Origin: Herbaspirillum sp. GW103
GTDB lineage: Bacteria > Pseudomonadota > Gammaproteobacteria > Burkholderiales > Burkholderiaceae_D
Length of the DNA: 64,000 bases
Assembly: GCF_000261365.1 (NCBI RefSeq)
Contig: NZ_AJVC01000006.1
Coordinates: 558,001 to 622,000, forward strand
Direction: 5' to 3'
The notes under the pieces were generated by a model. It worked only from the letters and a program-made list of their open reading frames with translations. It did no database searches and was not told the origin of the DNA. Shown piece after piece: positions 27,292-36,446 of this stretch (positions are counted from its first letter, which is position 1; each line of letters opens with the position of its first letter). The position numbers were made by a program, and so were the translations under genes.

Positions 27292-27320
27292 AGCGCCGGT
27301 AGAGATACCGGCGCTTTTTC
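27292..27320 (+). terminator. Rho-independent terminator after the hslVU operon
   Basis: Perfect 10-base stem AGCGCCGGTA (27292-27301) / TACCGGCGCT (27306-27315), GAGA loop, T-run to 27319. Confidence 0.92.
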
Positions 27321-27532
27321 CTTGATGCGAGCCGATCCCGTAGCCGGATCGCAAGCGCGCCATGGAAATTGACGATAAAAAAATACAACAATTGCCATTT
27401 CAATCTTTCGCTCCCGTCTAAAAAATCACTTCTATCGACCAAGGTGCAGTCACGCGCGGCGAGAAGCATTAATGTTTGCCCATCCGACTGCAAGTGCGGA
27501 TCCTCAAGACTATTTTTAGAGAAGGACGTCAC

Positions 27533-28708
27533 ATGAAAAAATCTCTGCTGGCACTCGCCGTTCTGGGCGCGTTCGCAGGCGCAGCCCATGCGCAAAGCTC
27601 CGTCACGATCTACGGTATCGTCGATACCGGTGTTGTCTACCAAAGCAAGGTTGCTACCACCTCCGGTGGCACCGGCAGCAAGTTCGGCCTGAATTCGGGC
27701 GTCATTCAGGGTTCGCGTATCGGCTTCAAGGGTGTTGAAGATCTGGGCGGCGGTCTGTCGGCCGTGTTCAACCTGGAAGCTGGCTTCTCCAACGATACCG
27801 GTGCTCTGGACGACTCCAAGACCAGCAACACCCTGTTCCGTCGCAAGTCGGTCGTGGGTCTGACTGGTGGTTTCGGTAGCGTGCTGGTCGGTCGTCAAAC
27901 CGACTTCGCTGACACCATCTCCGCTTACACCGCCGTGGCCGACTTCGGCGGCTGGGTCAGCAACTCCGGTTCGGGCCTGGATCGCCTGCAAGGCACCCGT
28001 ACCAACAACTCCATCAGCTACACCACCTCGAACCTGAACGGCTTCACCGGTAACCTGATGTACGGCTTCGGCGAAACCGCTGGTCAGACCTCCGCTGGTC
28101 AAGCCTTCGGCGTCGGCGGCAAGTACGACAACGGTCCCCTGGGTCTGGGCATCACCTACTACCAGTCCAAGGCTGGTTCGACCGCGGCTGACACCTCCCT
28201 GCTGAGCAGCACCACCACCACCAGCGTGGCCAGCGAAAGCAACCTGGCTGGCAGCACCGCTCAGAAGGTCTTGAACGTGGCAGCGTCGTATCAGTTCGGC
28301 CCGGCACGTGTGTACGGTAACTACTCGCGCGTCAAGCAAGATCTGAACAGCCAGACCAACCTGAGCGCCGCTGGTGTCGGTTCGCTGACCAGCATCGCCA
28401 ACCGTACCCTGGCCAACTCCAAGAAGGCTGACATCTACGAACTGGGTACCGCTTACTCCCTGAGCCCGTCCCTGAAGCTGCTGGCTGCCGTGGATCACAC
28501 CCGTGCCGACTTCGACGGCGTGTCGACCAAGGCCAAGCTGACTCAAGTCAGCCTGGGTACCGACTACTGGCTGTCCAAGCGCACCGACCTGTACGCCTTC
28601 ATGGCTTACACCAAGGCTAGCGACCTGAACAACCCGGGCGTTTCCAACGCCACCGGTACCGATGGCAACCAGGGCGCCGTCGCCGTGGGTATCCGTCACA
28701 AGTTCTAA
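27533..28708 (+). CDS. General outer membrane porin, Burkholderiales type
   Basis: A 391-residue trimeric porin of the Gram-negative porin family (Porin_4). The signal peptide is MKKSLLALAVLGAFAGAAHA, with cleavage before QSSVTIYG. SVTIYGIVDTG at the mature start, SRIGFKGVEDLGGGLSAVFNLE and GSVLVGRQTD are hallmark segments, and the chain ends in phenylalanine (GIRHKF). Codon use is strongly biased, as in highly expressed genes. GAAGGA precedes the ATG. It stands alone between two strong terminators. Substrate preference is not visible from sequence. Confidence 0.95.
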   Translation: MKKSLLALAVLGAFAGAAHAQSSVTIYGIVDTGVVYQSKVATTSGGTGSKFGLNSGVIQGSRIGFKGVEDLGGGLSAVFNLEAGFSNDTGALDDSKTSNTLFRRKSVVGLTGGFGSVLVGRQTDFADTISAYTAVADFGGWVSNSGSGLDRLQGTRTNNSISYTTSNLNGFTGNLMYGFGETAGQTSAGQAFGVGGKYDNGPLGLGITYYQSKAGSTAADTSLLSSTTTTSVASESNLAGSTAQKVLNVAASYQFGPARVYGNYSRVKQDLNSQTNLSAAGVGSLTSIANRTLANSKKADIYELGTAYSLSPSLKLLAAVDHTRADFDGVSTKAKLTQVSLGTDYWLSKRTDLYAFMAYTKASDLNNPGVSNATGTDGNQGAVAVGIRHKF

Positions 28709-28768
28709 TGTGACTTGAACTGCGTCGTCTTCCCGGCGGCGCAGTTTGATCTGCAACAGAGCAAGAGA

Positions 28769-28802
28769 AGCGCCGCATGAGGTTCATGCGGCGCTTTTTT
28801 TC
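28769..28802 (+). terminator. Rho-independent terminator after the porin
   Basis: Perfect 12-base stem AGCGCCGCATGA / TCATGCGGCGCT around GGT, followed by seven T. A weaker imperfect hairpin lies just upstream at about 28719-28746. Confidence 0.93.
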
Positions 28803-29288
28803 ATGTGTACAGGGCGTTTCATTTTGTTAGTTTCTGTAACAGTGTTTTCTCCGCCGCGCACGAATGCACCATTTTCGTGGCGTCCCCATTTTCTTCCTCG
28901 CATTCCAAACCAATTTGGTGCGCCTGGCGGCGCGCGGCCACGCTGGAAGGCCGTTTGTGGCACCGCAAAAAGCTCGCTTTAGCATCGTCAAATGCTGACG
29001 AAACCCTTACTGGTAGCGGGTCTTGATGTCAGTAAAGAAAGCGTAATAAGCTCTCGTCATTGCGCACTTTTTTGCAGCGCACTGCTCTAATAAGAGCGCT
29101 ATTTCGATGCGCGTCGAGTTCATCCTCATCCATGATCCGCGCATCGCACCGCCCACTCATGCACTGGCGGGCCGCATTCAAATACTTAGTTTTTGATGCA
29201 CACCGGACTGACGCAGCCTGCTGCGCCAGCGGGGATGTTTTTGCCTGCAGCTTTTGACTGTCGGGCTTGCTGAGAAAGGAACAAGAAC
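28803..29288. other. Gene-free 486-base gap upstream of the Sel1-repeat gene
   Basis: Small open frames here lack ribosome sites and protein-like composition. I see a CCAAACCAATTTGG near-palindrome (about 28907-28920) and a GAAAGGAAC ribosome site at 29274-29282. No RNA gene or clear promoter could be supported. Confidence 0.5.
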
Positions 29289-30824
29289 ATGGCAACGAGA
29301 GAAGAACTGGCCGTCATCAAGGCCGCCCGCGCCGGTGAATCGCGCGCACAGCTGGCCCTGGGCCGGCGCTACCTGAGCGGTGGCAGCGGACTGCCGCGCA
29401 GCAAGGGAACGGCCTTCTACTGGCTGCGCCGCGCTGCGCAACAGGGGGTCGATGATGCGTGGATGATCATCGGCCGCAATATCACCTATGAGCAAGTCAA
29501 GGAATTGTCCTCGCCCCAGGAAGCGGCCATCTGGTACGAGAAGGCGTTTGAAGCGGGCGTGCCGCAGGCTGGCGTGATCTTCGCGCGCCTGGTGCTGGAG
29601 CACACCGCACAGTTCGACAGCAATACCCATGCTCGCGCCATTGCTGCATTGTCCTTGCTGGCCAGCCGCGACGATCACGAGGCTCAATGGCTGCTGGCGC
29701 AGCAGATGCAGCGTCACGGGCAGCCCATGGTACCTGGCCTGGCGGCCTCGGCGGTCGAGGAGAATCTGGTACGCGAAGCAGCCCGTGCGGGCATCGAGCA
29801 GGCGCAGTACGCCCTGCTGGACAAGGCCTGGCAGCAGGGCCAGGGTGCGGCCTTCGCGCGCGGTGCCGCGATACTGGTCAAGCGCCTGATGGAGCGCAAC
29901 AGCGTCGCGCTGGCGCAGCTGGAGAAAGAGAGCGACGGTGCCGGGCTGGTCCGGCTCAACAGCGAGGAAGCTACGTTGCTGCTGCGTTATGGTCAGTGGC
30001 AGGCGGGTACGCAGCAACCTGACCTGGGCCAGCTGCTGCGCCTGTTCGAACTGGCGGCGCTGGCCGGCAATGTCGAGGCGCGCCTGGAGCTGGGCCTGTT
30101 GTGCGCCAAGATTGACCGTGCCGGCAATCGGGTGTTCATGGAACAAGGCCTGGCCAATTTCAAGAAGGCACTGCACTGGTTGCTGTTGGCCGGGGAGGGC
30201 GGTGCGGCTCAGGCATGGCATGCACTGGCGCGTATCTATTCGCGCTCGATCTATTCGCAGCGCAATCTGCAGGTGGCCCAGCAATATCTGGAGAAGGCCG
30301 CCGAAGCGGGACTGGTGCAAGCGCAGTGCGAGTTGGCACAGATCTTCTGGCGCAATCGCCGTGATGATCCCCTGCATGACGTCAAGGCCCTGTACTGGTG
30401 GCAGCAGGCCGCCAGCCAGGGCGATGCTGCTGCGATGCAAGCCTTGCACGCCTTCACGGTCCAGGAGCAGGGCCCGTCATGGGCGCTGCAGGCACGCCAG
30501 CAGCTCAGCGAGCGCCTGCGCAACAGCAATCCCTTCCTCAGTGCGCGCATCGAGCTGGCGGCCATCTTTGGGCTGACCAAGCCGGAAGCGCTGCTCATCG
30601 ATATCAAGCAGGCTGATTACGGTCACTGTCTGGTGGTGGACATCTGCGCTCATCATGCCCGCAGCAAACGTCGCCTGATCGCGGTGCAGACCGAAGCCCA
30701 GCGTGCGGCCATCAACCGCGTGAGCCGTCTGTTCGGCGACGTCGACTGTGGGTTCAGCGGTCCCGAAGGCAATTACCGGCAGCGTCAGTACCGGCTGCGC
30801 ACGGCCTTCCCGGATGTGGCCTGA
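29289..30824 (+). CDS. Sel1/TPR-repeat protein
   Basis: A 511-residue alpha-solenoid protein. Sel1-like repeats are visible near residues 20-60 (AQLALGRRYLSGGSG...AFYWLRRAAQQG), 255-300 (ELAALAGNVEARLELGLLC) and 320-400 (ARIYSRSIYSQRNLQVAQQYLEKAAEAGLVQA region; ALYWWQQAASQGDAAAM). No signal peptide or membrane segment is seen, so it is probably cytoplasmic. The last 80 residues (KQADYGHCLVVDICAHHARSK onward) are not repeats and may be a separate small domain. Such proteins usually mediate protein contacts; the partner is unknown. AAAGGAAC precedes the ATG. Confidence 0.8.
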   Translation: MATREELAVIKAARAGESRAQLALGRRYLSGGSGLPRSKGTAFYWLRRAAQQGVDDAWMIIGRNITYEQVKELSSPQEAAIWYEKAFEAGVPQAGVIFARLVLEHTAQFDSNTHARAIAALSLLASRDDHEAQWLLAQQMQRHGQPMVPGLAASAVEENLVREAARAGIEQAQYALLDKAWQQGQGAAFARGAAILVKRLMERNSVALAQLEKESDGAGLVRLNSEEATLLLRYGQWQAGTQQPDLGQLLRLFELAALAGNVEARLELGLLCAKIDRAGNRVFMEQGLANFKKALHWLLLAGEGGAAQAWHALARIYSRSIYSQRNLQVAQQYLEKAAEAGLVQAQCELAQIFWRNRRDDPLHDVKALYWWQQAASQGDAAAMQALHAFTVQEQGPSWALQARQQLSERLRNSNPFLSARIELAAIFGLTKPEALLIDIKQADYGHCLVVDICAHHARSKRRLIAVQTEAQRAAINRVSRLFGDVDCGFSGPEGNYRQRQYRLRTAFPDVA

Positions 30825-30874
30825 ACAGGCCCTGAGAAAGACTCCGGGCGGCGCCGGCCGCCCGCGGCACAAGC

Positions 30875-31330
30875 TCAGTGCAGGCTGATGACCTGCTCGC
30901 CATCGGCACCGCCATCCGGGCCAGCTGCGCCGAAAGAATAGAGTTCGTAGCGACTGCCCTCATCATCGGCCCCGTACTGGTAGGAGTTGCCCCAGGGGTC
31001 GCGCGGCAGGCGATCGACGTAGCCGCCGATCTGCCAGTTGCCCGGCACGGGCGGCCGCGTGGGCTTGATCACCAGCGCCAGCAGGCCCTGGGCGCCACTG
31101 GGGTAGCGACCGTTGTCCTGGCGATAGCGCTCAAGGCCTGCGGCAATGGCCTGCAGGTCTTTTTCGGCTGCCAGGGTTTGGGGGCTGTGGTCATGGTTCA
31201 AGCGTGCCACCAGCGGCGGCAGCAGCAGTGCTGCTGCAACGGCCAGCAAGGTCAGCACCAGGATCCAGCGCAGGCGCGCCAGTCCGCGCTGCAGGAACAG
31301 GAAGGCAGGATGTCGGAGGGATCGACGCAT
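30875..31330 (-). CDS. Orphan GspG-like (type II secretion pseudopilin) protein
   Basis: A 151-residue protein with one N-terminal membrane segment (about residues 20-42) and a C-terminal T2SS-G-like region: ERYRQDNGRYPSGAQGL, then VDRLPRDPWGNSYQY and SFGAAGPDG. These are the core of GspG pseudopilins. The usual prepilin peptidase site (GFTLxE) is missing; the segment reads RWILVLTLLAVAAALLLPP. No other T2SS gene is nearby. It may be a stand-alone membrane protein using the GspG fold, or a degenerate pseudopilin. No clear ribosome site was found before the ATG at 31330, so the start is tentative. It is convergent with the Sel1-repeat gene. Confidence 0.7.
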   Translation of the reverse strand: MRRSLRHPAFLFLQRGLARLRWILVLTLLAVAAALLLPPLVARLNHDHSPQTLAAEKDLQAIAAGLERYRQDNGRYPSGAQGLLALVIKPTRPPVPGNWQIGGYVDRLPRDPWGNSYQYGADDEGSRYELYSFGAAGPDGGADGEQVISLH

Positions 31331-31430
31331 GAATGCTGCAGGTTGATTGTCTTGGACGGTGCAAGTCGGAAGGGCGCACGGGCAGGCAGCCGCCGCAGCG
31401 GCAGGATGCACGGACCGGCGCCGCGCCGGC

Positions 31431-31763
31431 TCAGGGCTGGATGGTGACGGGTACGCCCGCCTGGCTGCTGACCACTTCCGACAGTGTGGCGTAAAGCTCG
31501 CTGCCATCGCGGGTGTTGAGCCAATGTCGGCCGTCAAATTTGTAGTGGAAGCCGCCGGAGCGCGCGGCCAGCCACATTTCCTGCATGGGGGCCTGGCTGT
31601 TGATGATGATCTTGGAACCATTGTCCACGCATTCGATTTCCAGCACGTTGCCGCTGCGACTGCATTCCACGTCCAGCTCACTGGCGTCGCAGGCGTCTTC
31701 CAGGGCCGTCTCGATGGCGTTGAGGGTGGCGTCAGCCAGGTCCAGGAATTCCGATTCGGTCAT
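31431..31763 (-). CDS. cyaY: Iron-sulfur cluster assembly protein CyaY (frataxin)
   Basis: A 110-residue bacterial frataxin. The acidic first helix (LADATLNAIETALEDACDASELDVE region) and the central strand motif MQEMWLAARSGGFHYKFDG, ending in WLNTRDG, are diagnostic. It binds iron and modulates IscS in Fe-S cluster assembly in the cytoplasm. The ATG at 31763 starts the standard N-terminus (MTESEFLD); an in-frame ATG four codons upstream is less typical. It is divergent from lptM-lysA, an arrangement shared with many proteobacteria. Confidence 0.95.
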   Translation of the reverse strand: MTESEFLDLADATLNAIETALEDACDASELDVECSRSGNVLEIECVDNGSKIIINSQAPMQEMWLAARSGGFHYKFDGRHWLNTRDGSELYATLSEVVSSQAGVPVTIQP

Positions 31764-31812
31764 GCTACACTCCAAGTCATTCTAAGATTTCGATGTAATC
31801 CGTCATTTTATC

Positions 31813-32034
31813 GTGAAGTCACCCCATTCTCCCTTCCGTTGTGCAGCTTCCCTGGCGCTGTGCGCCGCCGTCCTGATGCTGGCCGGTTGCGGCCAGAAAG
31901 GTCCGCTGTACATGCCCAAGGTGCCGCCCGACCCGTTCGTGCGCACCCAGCCGGTCGCTCCGGCCAAGGACAAGGCGGCCGGCCAGGAGGGTGCGGTCTC
32001 TGCCGACACCTCCGCCGACACGCCCAAACGATGA
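31813..32034 (+). CDS. lptM: LPS translocon maturation chaperone LptM (YifL-type lipoprotein)
   Basis: A 73-residue lipoprotein starting at GTG. The signal peptide ends in the lipobox LAGC with C26 as the lipidated residue, followed by GQKGPLYMP, the family signature. The rest is a short, Pro/Ala-rich disordered tail. Known members help the LptDE outer-membrane LPS translocon mature. It is divergent from cyaY (49 bases apart) and precedes lysA. Confidence 0.88.
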   Translation: MKSPHSPFRCAASLALCAAVLMLAGCGQKGPLYMPKVPPDPFVRTQPVAPAKDKAAGQEGAVSADTSADTPKR

Positions 32035-32067
32035 TGCCGGACTGAAACATCTGGCTGCATCGCGGCC

Positions 32068-32096
32068 GGTCCCCCAAAAAGCATGAAGGGGGGACC
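32068..32096 (+). other. Strong hairpin between lptM and lysA
   Basis: GGTCCCCC pairs with GGGGGACC around a 13-base loop, with GC-rich partial extension outside. No T-run follows, so it is not a classical terminator. It could act in RNA processing or stability. Confidence 0.45.
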
Positions 32097-32160
32097 GCGC
32101 CGGATTTCCTTGTCGAACCGATTTTTCCGCTGATCTTTGCGCTGACCTTTCCGGAACCCC

Positions 32161-33453
32161 ATGTCCCACTTCTCCTATCGCAACGGCGTGCTGCACGCCG
32201 AAGATGTCTCCCTGCAAGCGCTGGCTGAACAGTTCGGCACCCCGCTCTATGTCTATTCCAGCGCAGCGCTGGTGCAGAATTTCTCGGCCTATGCCGATGC
32301 CTGCCGCGCGGCCGGCCGCACCGACGGTGCCAAGGGCGGCGCCCTGGTGTGCTACTCGGTCAAGTCCAATTCCAACCTGGCGGTGCTGAACCTGCTGGGC
32401 AAGCTGGGTTCGGGCTTCGACATCGTTTCCGGCGGCGAACTGCTGCGCGTGGTGGCCGCCGGCGGCGATGCACGCAAGGTGATCTTCTCGGGCGTGGGCA
32501 AGGGTCGCGACGAAATGAAGCTGGCGCTGGAGCACGACATCCTCTGCTTCAACGTCGAATCCATCCCCGAAGTGGCGCGCCTGAACGAAGTGGCCGGTGC
32601 ACTGGGCAAGCGTGCGCGCATCTCGCTGCGCGTCAATCCCAATGTGGACGCCAAGACCCATCCCTACATCTCCACCGGCCTGAAGGAAAACAAGTTCGGC
32701 GTGGCCTATGAAGATGCGCTGAACTGCTACCGCGCCGCTGCCGCCCTGCCCAACATCGAAGTGGTGGGCATCGACTGCCACATCGGCTCGCAGCTGCTGG
32801 ACGACTCGCCCCTGCTGGAAGCGCTGGAGAAGATCATCGACATGGTTGACGCGCTGGAAGCCGAGGGCATTCCGATTCACCACCTCGACATCGGCGGCGG
32901 CATCGGTATCCGTTACGACGACGAGCAACCGGTGGCCATCGGTGATTACCTGGCGCGCGTGTTCGCCCGCGTCGATGCCTGGCGTGCCAGCAAGTACCAG
33001 GGCCGCCCCATCCAGGTCATGTTCGAGCCGGGTCGCTCGGTGGTCGGCAATGCCGGCCTGTTGCTGACCGAGGTGCAATACCTCAAGCATGGTGAAGAAA
33101 AAAACTTCGCCGTGGTCGATGCCGCCATGAACGATCTGATGCGTCCGGCCATGTACGAAGCCTGGCATGGCGTCAAGACAGTGAAGGAAAACGCCGGCCA
33201 GCCCCGCATCTACGACGTCGTCGGCCCGGTATGTGAATCCGGCGACTGGCTGGCCCGCTCGCGCGAACTGGCCATCGGCCAGGGCGATCTGCTGGCACTG
33301 ATGTCGGCCGGCGCCTACGGCATGACCATGGCCTCCAACTACAACACCCGCGGCCGGGCGGCCGAGGTGCTGGTCGATGGCGCGCAAGTCCACCTGGTCC
33401 GTGCGCGCGAGAATCCGGCAGATCTGTTTGCACTGGAAAAGATCGTCGACTGA
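32161..33453 (+). CDS. lysA: Diaminopimelate decarboxylase
   Basis: A 430-residue PLP enzyme of the alanine racemase-like fold III, catalysing the last step of lysine synthesis. K68 in CYSVKSN is the PLP lysine. HIGSQL (about residues 205-210), the glycine-rich LDIGGGIGI, EPGRSVVGNAG and the CESGDWLA motif with the partner-subunit cysteine are all present. The start ATG follows TTTCCGGAACCCC. It is in the common cyaY / lptM-lysA neighbourhood. Confidence 0.96.
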   Translation: MSHFSYRNGVLHAEDVSLQALAEQFGTPLYVYSSAALVQNFSAYADACRAAGRTDGAKGGALVCYSVKSNSNLAVLNLLGKLGSGFDIVSGGELLRVVAAGGDARKVIFSGVGKGRDEMKLALEHDILCFNVESIPEVARLNEVAGALGKRARISLRVNPNVDAKTHPYISTGLKENKFGVAYEDALNCYRAAAALPNIEVVGIDCHIGSQLLDDSPLLEALEKIIDMVDALEAEGIPIHHLDIGGGIGIRYDDEQPVAIGDYLARVFARVDAWRASKYQGRPIQVMFEPGRSVVGNAGLLLTEVQYLKHGEEKNFAVVDAAMNDLMRPAMYEAWHGVKTVKENAGQPRIYDVVGPVCESGDWLARSRELAIGQGDLLALMSAGAYGMTMASNYNTRGRAAEVLVDGAQVHLVRARENPADLFALEKIVD

Positions 33454-33477
33454 GCCAATCTTGTTGTCGGCATGTCA

Positions 33478-33513
33478 AGCGGCAGTCCTGGAAACGGGGC
33501 TGCCGTTTCTTTT
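33478..33513 (+). terminator. Rho-independent terminator after lysA
   Basis: GCGGCAG (33479-33485) pairs with CTGCCGT (33500-33506), then TTCTTTTT. The 256 bases from here to 33769 hold no gene I can support. Confidence 0.72.
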
Positions 33514-33769
33514 TGCACATCGTTTCTTGATAGCCCGGCAAGTCCCGTCCGGCTTGGGATGCAGATATTTTTTGCACAGCCGCATTTTTGTTTTGCCTTT
33601 CAGAAATTTCGGCGCAAAATAGCCATCCGTCCAAAAAACAAACGCAGCATCAAAACATGCCTTGGGGTGAAGTTACCCGCTTCTGGAGACCAGGCAAGCA
33701 AGCACGGACGTGAGGGAGCACACCAGGGCCGCCAGGAGGGTGGCCGGTAGCGCAAACAGGGGAATTCCA

Positions 33770-34672
33770 ATGCAAGTTCTGGAGCGTTCAGGGGAAGATC
33801 GCGACCGGCGCGCCGCCAGCGAGGGCGTGTGCGCGCATGCGCCGCATGCCGGTCAAGCGCATGCACCCGTGCGCACGGCCACGGTGCCACAGGTACTGAG
33901 CGAGGAGGAACTCGAAGTGCGTGCCTCGCACATCACCGCCGCAGCCGTGGCCGCCGCGGCGGTTACCGCGGCCGTGGCCACCTCGGCCATCAGCGCCAGC
34001 CAGCCGATCGAACAAGCCGTCGCGGAGGCGTCGGCGCAGCAAGAGCCAGCGCCCATGGCCCGCCGCAGCGCACGCGGGCCGCGCAGCCAGGCGCAGCCGC
34101 AGGCTTCGATGCGGGGGGCTTTGCTGGTCTCGTTGCTGACCCTGGCCATCATCGGGCTGGCCCTGTGGCTGGGTACGCATTGGCCCCAGCGCGCGCTCAA
34201 GCCGGTCATGCAGCCATTGCCAGCCCAGTCCAAATCCGTCCCGCCCGAGCCGCTGGCCCCGGTGGTCAGCGCCGATCCGGTGGCCGCCAGCGCCAGCGAC
34301 GCCCCTGGCCCCGAAGTGATTGCCCAGTTGCAACAGGAAGCCGACGAGCGCGCCCATCAACTGGCCCAGAAGCGTGCCGCGGCTGAAGCCCGCCATCGCC
34401 GCGAGGATGCCGCCCTGGCCCTGCGCGAGCAGCGTCGTCGCGAGGCCGAGGCGCAGCTGGCCAAGGCCCGCGCCAAGGCAGAACGTGCCCAGGCCGTGGC
34501 GCCAGCGCCGGACGTGGTCCAGGTGCCGTCCCTGCCGACCCTGGCTGAGCAGGTCAGGCAATGCAGCGCGCTGTCGGTGTTTGCACGGGAACGCTGCCTG
34601 TGGAAGCTGTGCGACGGCAACTGGGGCAAGAACGGCTGCCCCTCCTACGAGCGCAACAACGAAGGCGCCTGA
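33770..34672 (+). CDS. Membrane-anchored protein with coiled coil and Cys-rich tail, unknown
   Basis: A 300-residue protein not recognised as a named family. Residues 1-110 are polar with an Ala/Val-rich stretch (55-75), 116-134 form one membrane segment, and 190-245 are a charged Arg/Ala/Glu-rich coiled coil (RREDAALALREQRRREAEAQ type). The C-terminus has four cysteines in CSALSVFARERCLWKLCDG and NGCPSY. The topology suggests an N-terminal cytoplasmic tail with the coiled coil and cysteines in the periplasm. CAGGGGAA precedes the ATG. It stands alone between lysA and a symporter gene. Confidence 0.7.
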   Translation: MQVLERSGEDRDRRAASEGVCAHAPHAGQAHAPVRTATVPQVLSEEELEVRASHITAAAVAAAAVTAAVATSAISASQPIEQAVAEASAQQEPAPMARRSARGPRSQAQPQASMRGALLVSLLTLAIIGLALWLGTHWPQRALKPVMQPLPAQSKSVPPEPLAPVVSADPVAASASDAPGPEVIAQLQQEADERAHQLAQKRAAAEARHRREDAALALREQRRREAEAQLAKARAKAERAQAVAPAPDVVQVPSLPTLAEQVRQCSALSVFARERCLWKLCDGNWGKNGCPSYERNNEGA

Positions 34673-34929
34673 ATCCTCCTCTGCTGCGCTGCCGCTCCGG
34701 TGGTGCAGCAGGCTTCACTTCCGCTTCAATCCTCCCTGACAACATCTTCAATGCCGACCGCCTGCGGGCAGGAGCAATTCTTGCTTGCGCAGCAGACCGT
34801 CCGTACTGGCTGGCCAGCGCGGCTGTGGCCTGACGGCGACAGATGAAAAGTCTTGCCGCAAGCGGCTTTGCGCGAGGAAGTTGCCGCTATAATGCGCGTT
34901 TTTCTTACCCCCCCTGCAAGGAAAAAGGC

Positions 34930-36387
34930 ATGAATGCACTGCTCTGGTTCGTCGTCCTCTATTGGGTCATCTCGGTCGGAATCGGCTTGTATGCCACCCG
35001 CTATGTGAAGAGTTCGAAGGACTACGCCGTGGCCGGCCGTTCGCTGCCGATGTCGGTGGTGACCGCGACCGTCTTTGCGACCTGGTTCGGGTCCGAGGCC
35101 GTGCTGGGCGTGTCCTCGACCTTCCTTCAGGAGGGCTTGGGCGGTATCGTGGCCGATCCCTTCGGCTCCTCCCTGTGCCTGATCCTGGTTGGCGTTTTCT
35201 TCGCCAAGCGGCTCTACCGCATGAATCTGCTGACCATCGGCGACTATTACAAGAAGCGCTTCGGTCGCGCTGCCGAAATGCTGGTCACGATCTGCATCGT
35301 CATTTCCTACCTGGGCTGGGTGGCCGCACAGATCAAGGCGCTGGGGCTGGTCTTCAATGTCGTCTCGGGTGGCTACATTCCCATGCACTGGGGCATGATC
35401 ATCGGTGCCGGCAGCGTGCTGATCTATACCCTGATGGGGGGCATGTGGGCCGTTGCCATCACCGACTTCCTGCAGATGATCATCGTGGTGGTCGGTATGC
35501 TCTACATCGGATATGAAGTGTCGGGCATGGTCGGCGGGCCGGGAGTGGTCATCGCCCATGCGGCGGCGGCCGGCAAGTTCAATTTCTGGCCGGCGGCCGA
35601 ACTGAAGGACGTGCTCTGGTTCTTTGCCGCCTGGATCACCATGATGCTGGGGTCGATCCCGCAGCAGGACGTGTTCCAGCGCGTGATGTCCTCCAAGAAC
35701 GAGAACGTGGCGCGCAATGCCTCGGTGCTGGGGGGCGTGATCTATTTCTTCTTCGTCTTTATCCCGATCTTCCTGGCCTATTCGGCCACGCTGATCGATC
35801 CGGCCATGGTCTCGCGCCTGCTGGAAACTGACTCCCAGCTGGTGCTCCCGACCCTGATCATGGAAAAGATGCCGGTATTCGCCCAGGTGATGTTCTTCGG
35901 CGCGCTGCTGTCGGCCATCAAGAGCTGCGCCAGTGCGACACTGCTGGCCCCCTCGGTGACCTTCACCGAGAACGTCCTCAAGGAGATTCGCCCGTGGAAG
36001 AACGATCGTGAATTCCTCTTCTCGATGCGCGCCGTGGTGCTGCTCTTTACCGTAGGCGTGACCTCGCTGGCCCTCAACAGCCAGTCCAGCATCTACGAGA
36101 TGGTCGAGAATGCCTACAAGGTCACTCTGGTCGCCGCCTTCGTGCCGCTGGCGTTCGGCGTGTACTGGCCGCGCGCCACCCGCCAGGGCGCGTTGATGGC
36201 CATGGTGCTGGGCCTGGTCTCCTGGATTGCCCTGGAATACCTGGCCCCGGATGGCCTGTGGCCGCCCCAGCTGGCCGGTCTGCTGGTCTCCATCGGCGGC
36301 ATGGTGGTCGGCTCCCTGATGCCCCAGGTGCTGGCCCCGGTTCCGCCCATGGCGGTGGCCCCGGCCGAGGGCAGCATGCAGTCCTGA
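34930..36387 (+). CDS. Sodium:solute symporter family (SSS) transporter
   Basis: A 485-residue inner-membrane protein with about 13 hydrophobic segments. FATWFGSEAVLGVSSTFLQEGLGGI, YYKKRFGRAAEM and YTLMGGMWAVAITDFLQM are SSS-family signatures. AAGGAAAAAGGC precedes the ATG at 34930. Substrate is not readable; the family takes up proline, pantothenate, sugars, carboxylates and others with sodium. It is a single gene followed by a terminator-like hairpin. Confidence 0.9.
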   Translation: MNALLWFVVLYWVISVGIGLYATRYVKSSKDYAVAGRSLPMSVVTATVFATWFGSEAVLGVSSTFLQEGLGGIVADPFGSSLCLILVGVFFAKRLYRMNLLTIGDYYKKRFGRAAEMLVTICIVISYLGWVAAQIKALGLVFNVVSGGYIPMHWGMIIGAGSVLIYTLMGGMWAVAITDFLQMIIVVVGMLYIGYEVSGMVGGPGVVIAHAAAAGKFNFWPAAELKDVLWFFAAWITMMLGSIPQQDVFQRVMSSKNENVARNASVLGGVIYFFFVFIPIFLAYSATLIDPAMVSRLLETDSQLVLPTLIMEKMPVFAQVMFFGALLSAIKSCASATLLAPSVTFTENVLKEIRPWKNDREFLFSMRAVVLLFTVGVTSLALNSQSSIYEMVENAYKVTLVAAFVPLAFGVYWPRATRQGALMAMVLGLVSWIALEYLAPDGLWPPQLAGLLVSIGGMVVGSLMPQVLAPVPPMAVAPAEGSMQS

Positions 36388-36405
36388 CCCTCTCCTGCCG
36401 CACTG

Positions 36406-36446
36406 AAACGGTCGCCCGGCCTTGCCGCGCGGCCGTTTTGTCTTTT
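36406..36446 (+). terminator. Probable terminator after the symporter gene
   Basis: AAACGGTCGC (36406-36415) and GCGGCCGTTT (36429-36438) form a stem with one G-T pair, followed by TGTCTTTTT. Confidence 0.6.

Noticed and set aside
28940..28985. Possible sigma-54 promoter (TGGCAC ... GC) upstream of the Sel1-repeat gene
   Set aside because: The GG to GC spacing is eleven bases rather than ten, and the -12 element lacks TTGC.
28746..29295. Small open frames in the gap after the porin (28746-28982 and the minus-strand frame 29029-29295)
   Set aside because: The first starts inside the terminator; neither shows a plausible ribosome site, codon pattern or family motif.
30845..30864. GC-rich hairpin between the convergent Sel1 and GspG-like genes as a terminator
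   Set aside because: The stem is strong (CGGGCGGC/GCCGCCCG), but no T-run is present on either side.
33514..33769. A small RNA or leader gene between lysA and the membrane-protein gene
   Set aside because: No promoter-terminator pair or conserved structure could be supported after the lysA terminator.
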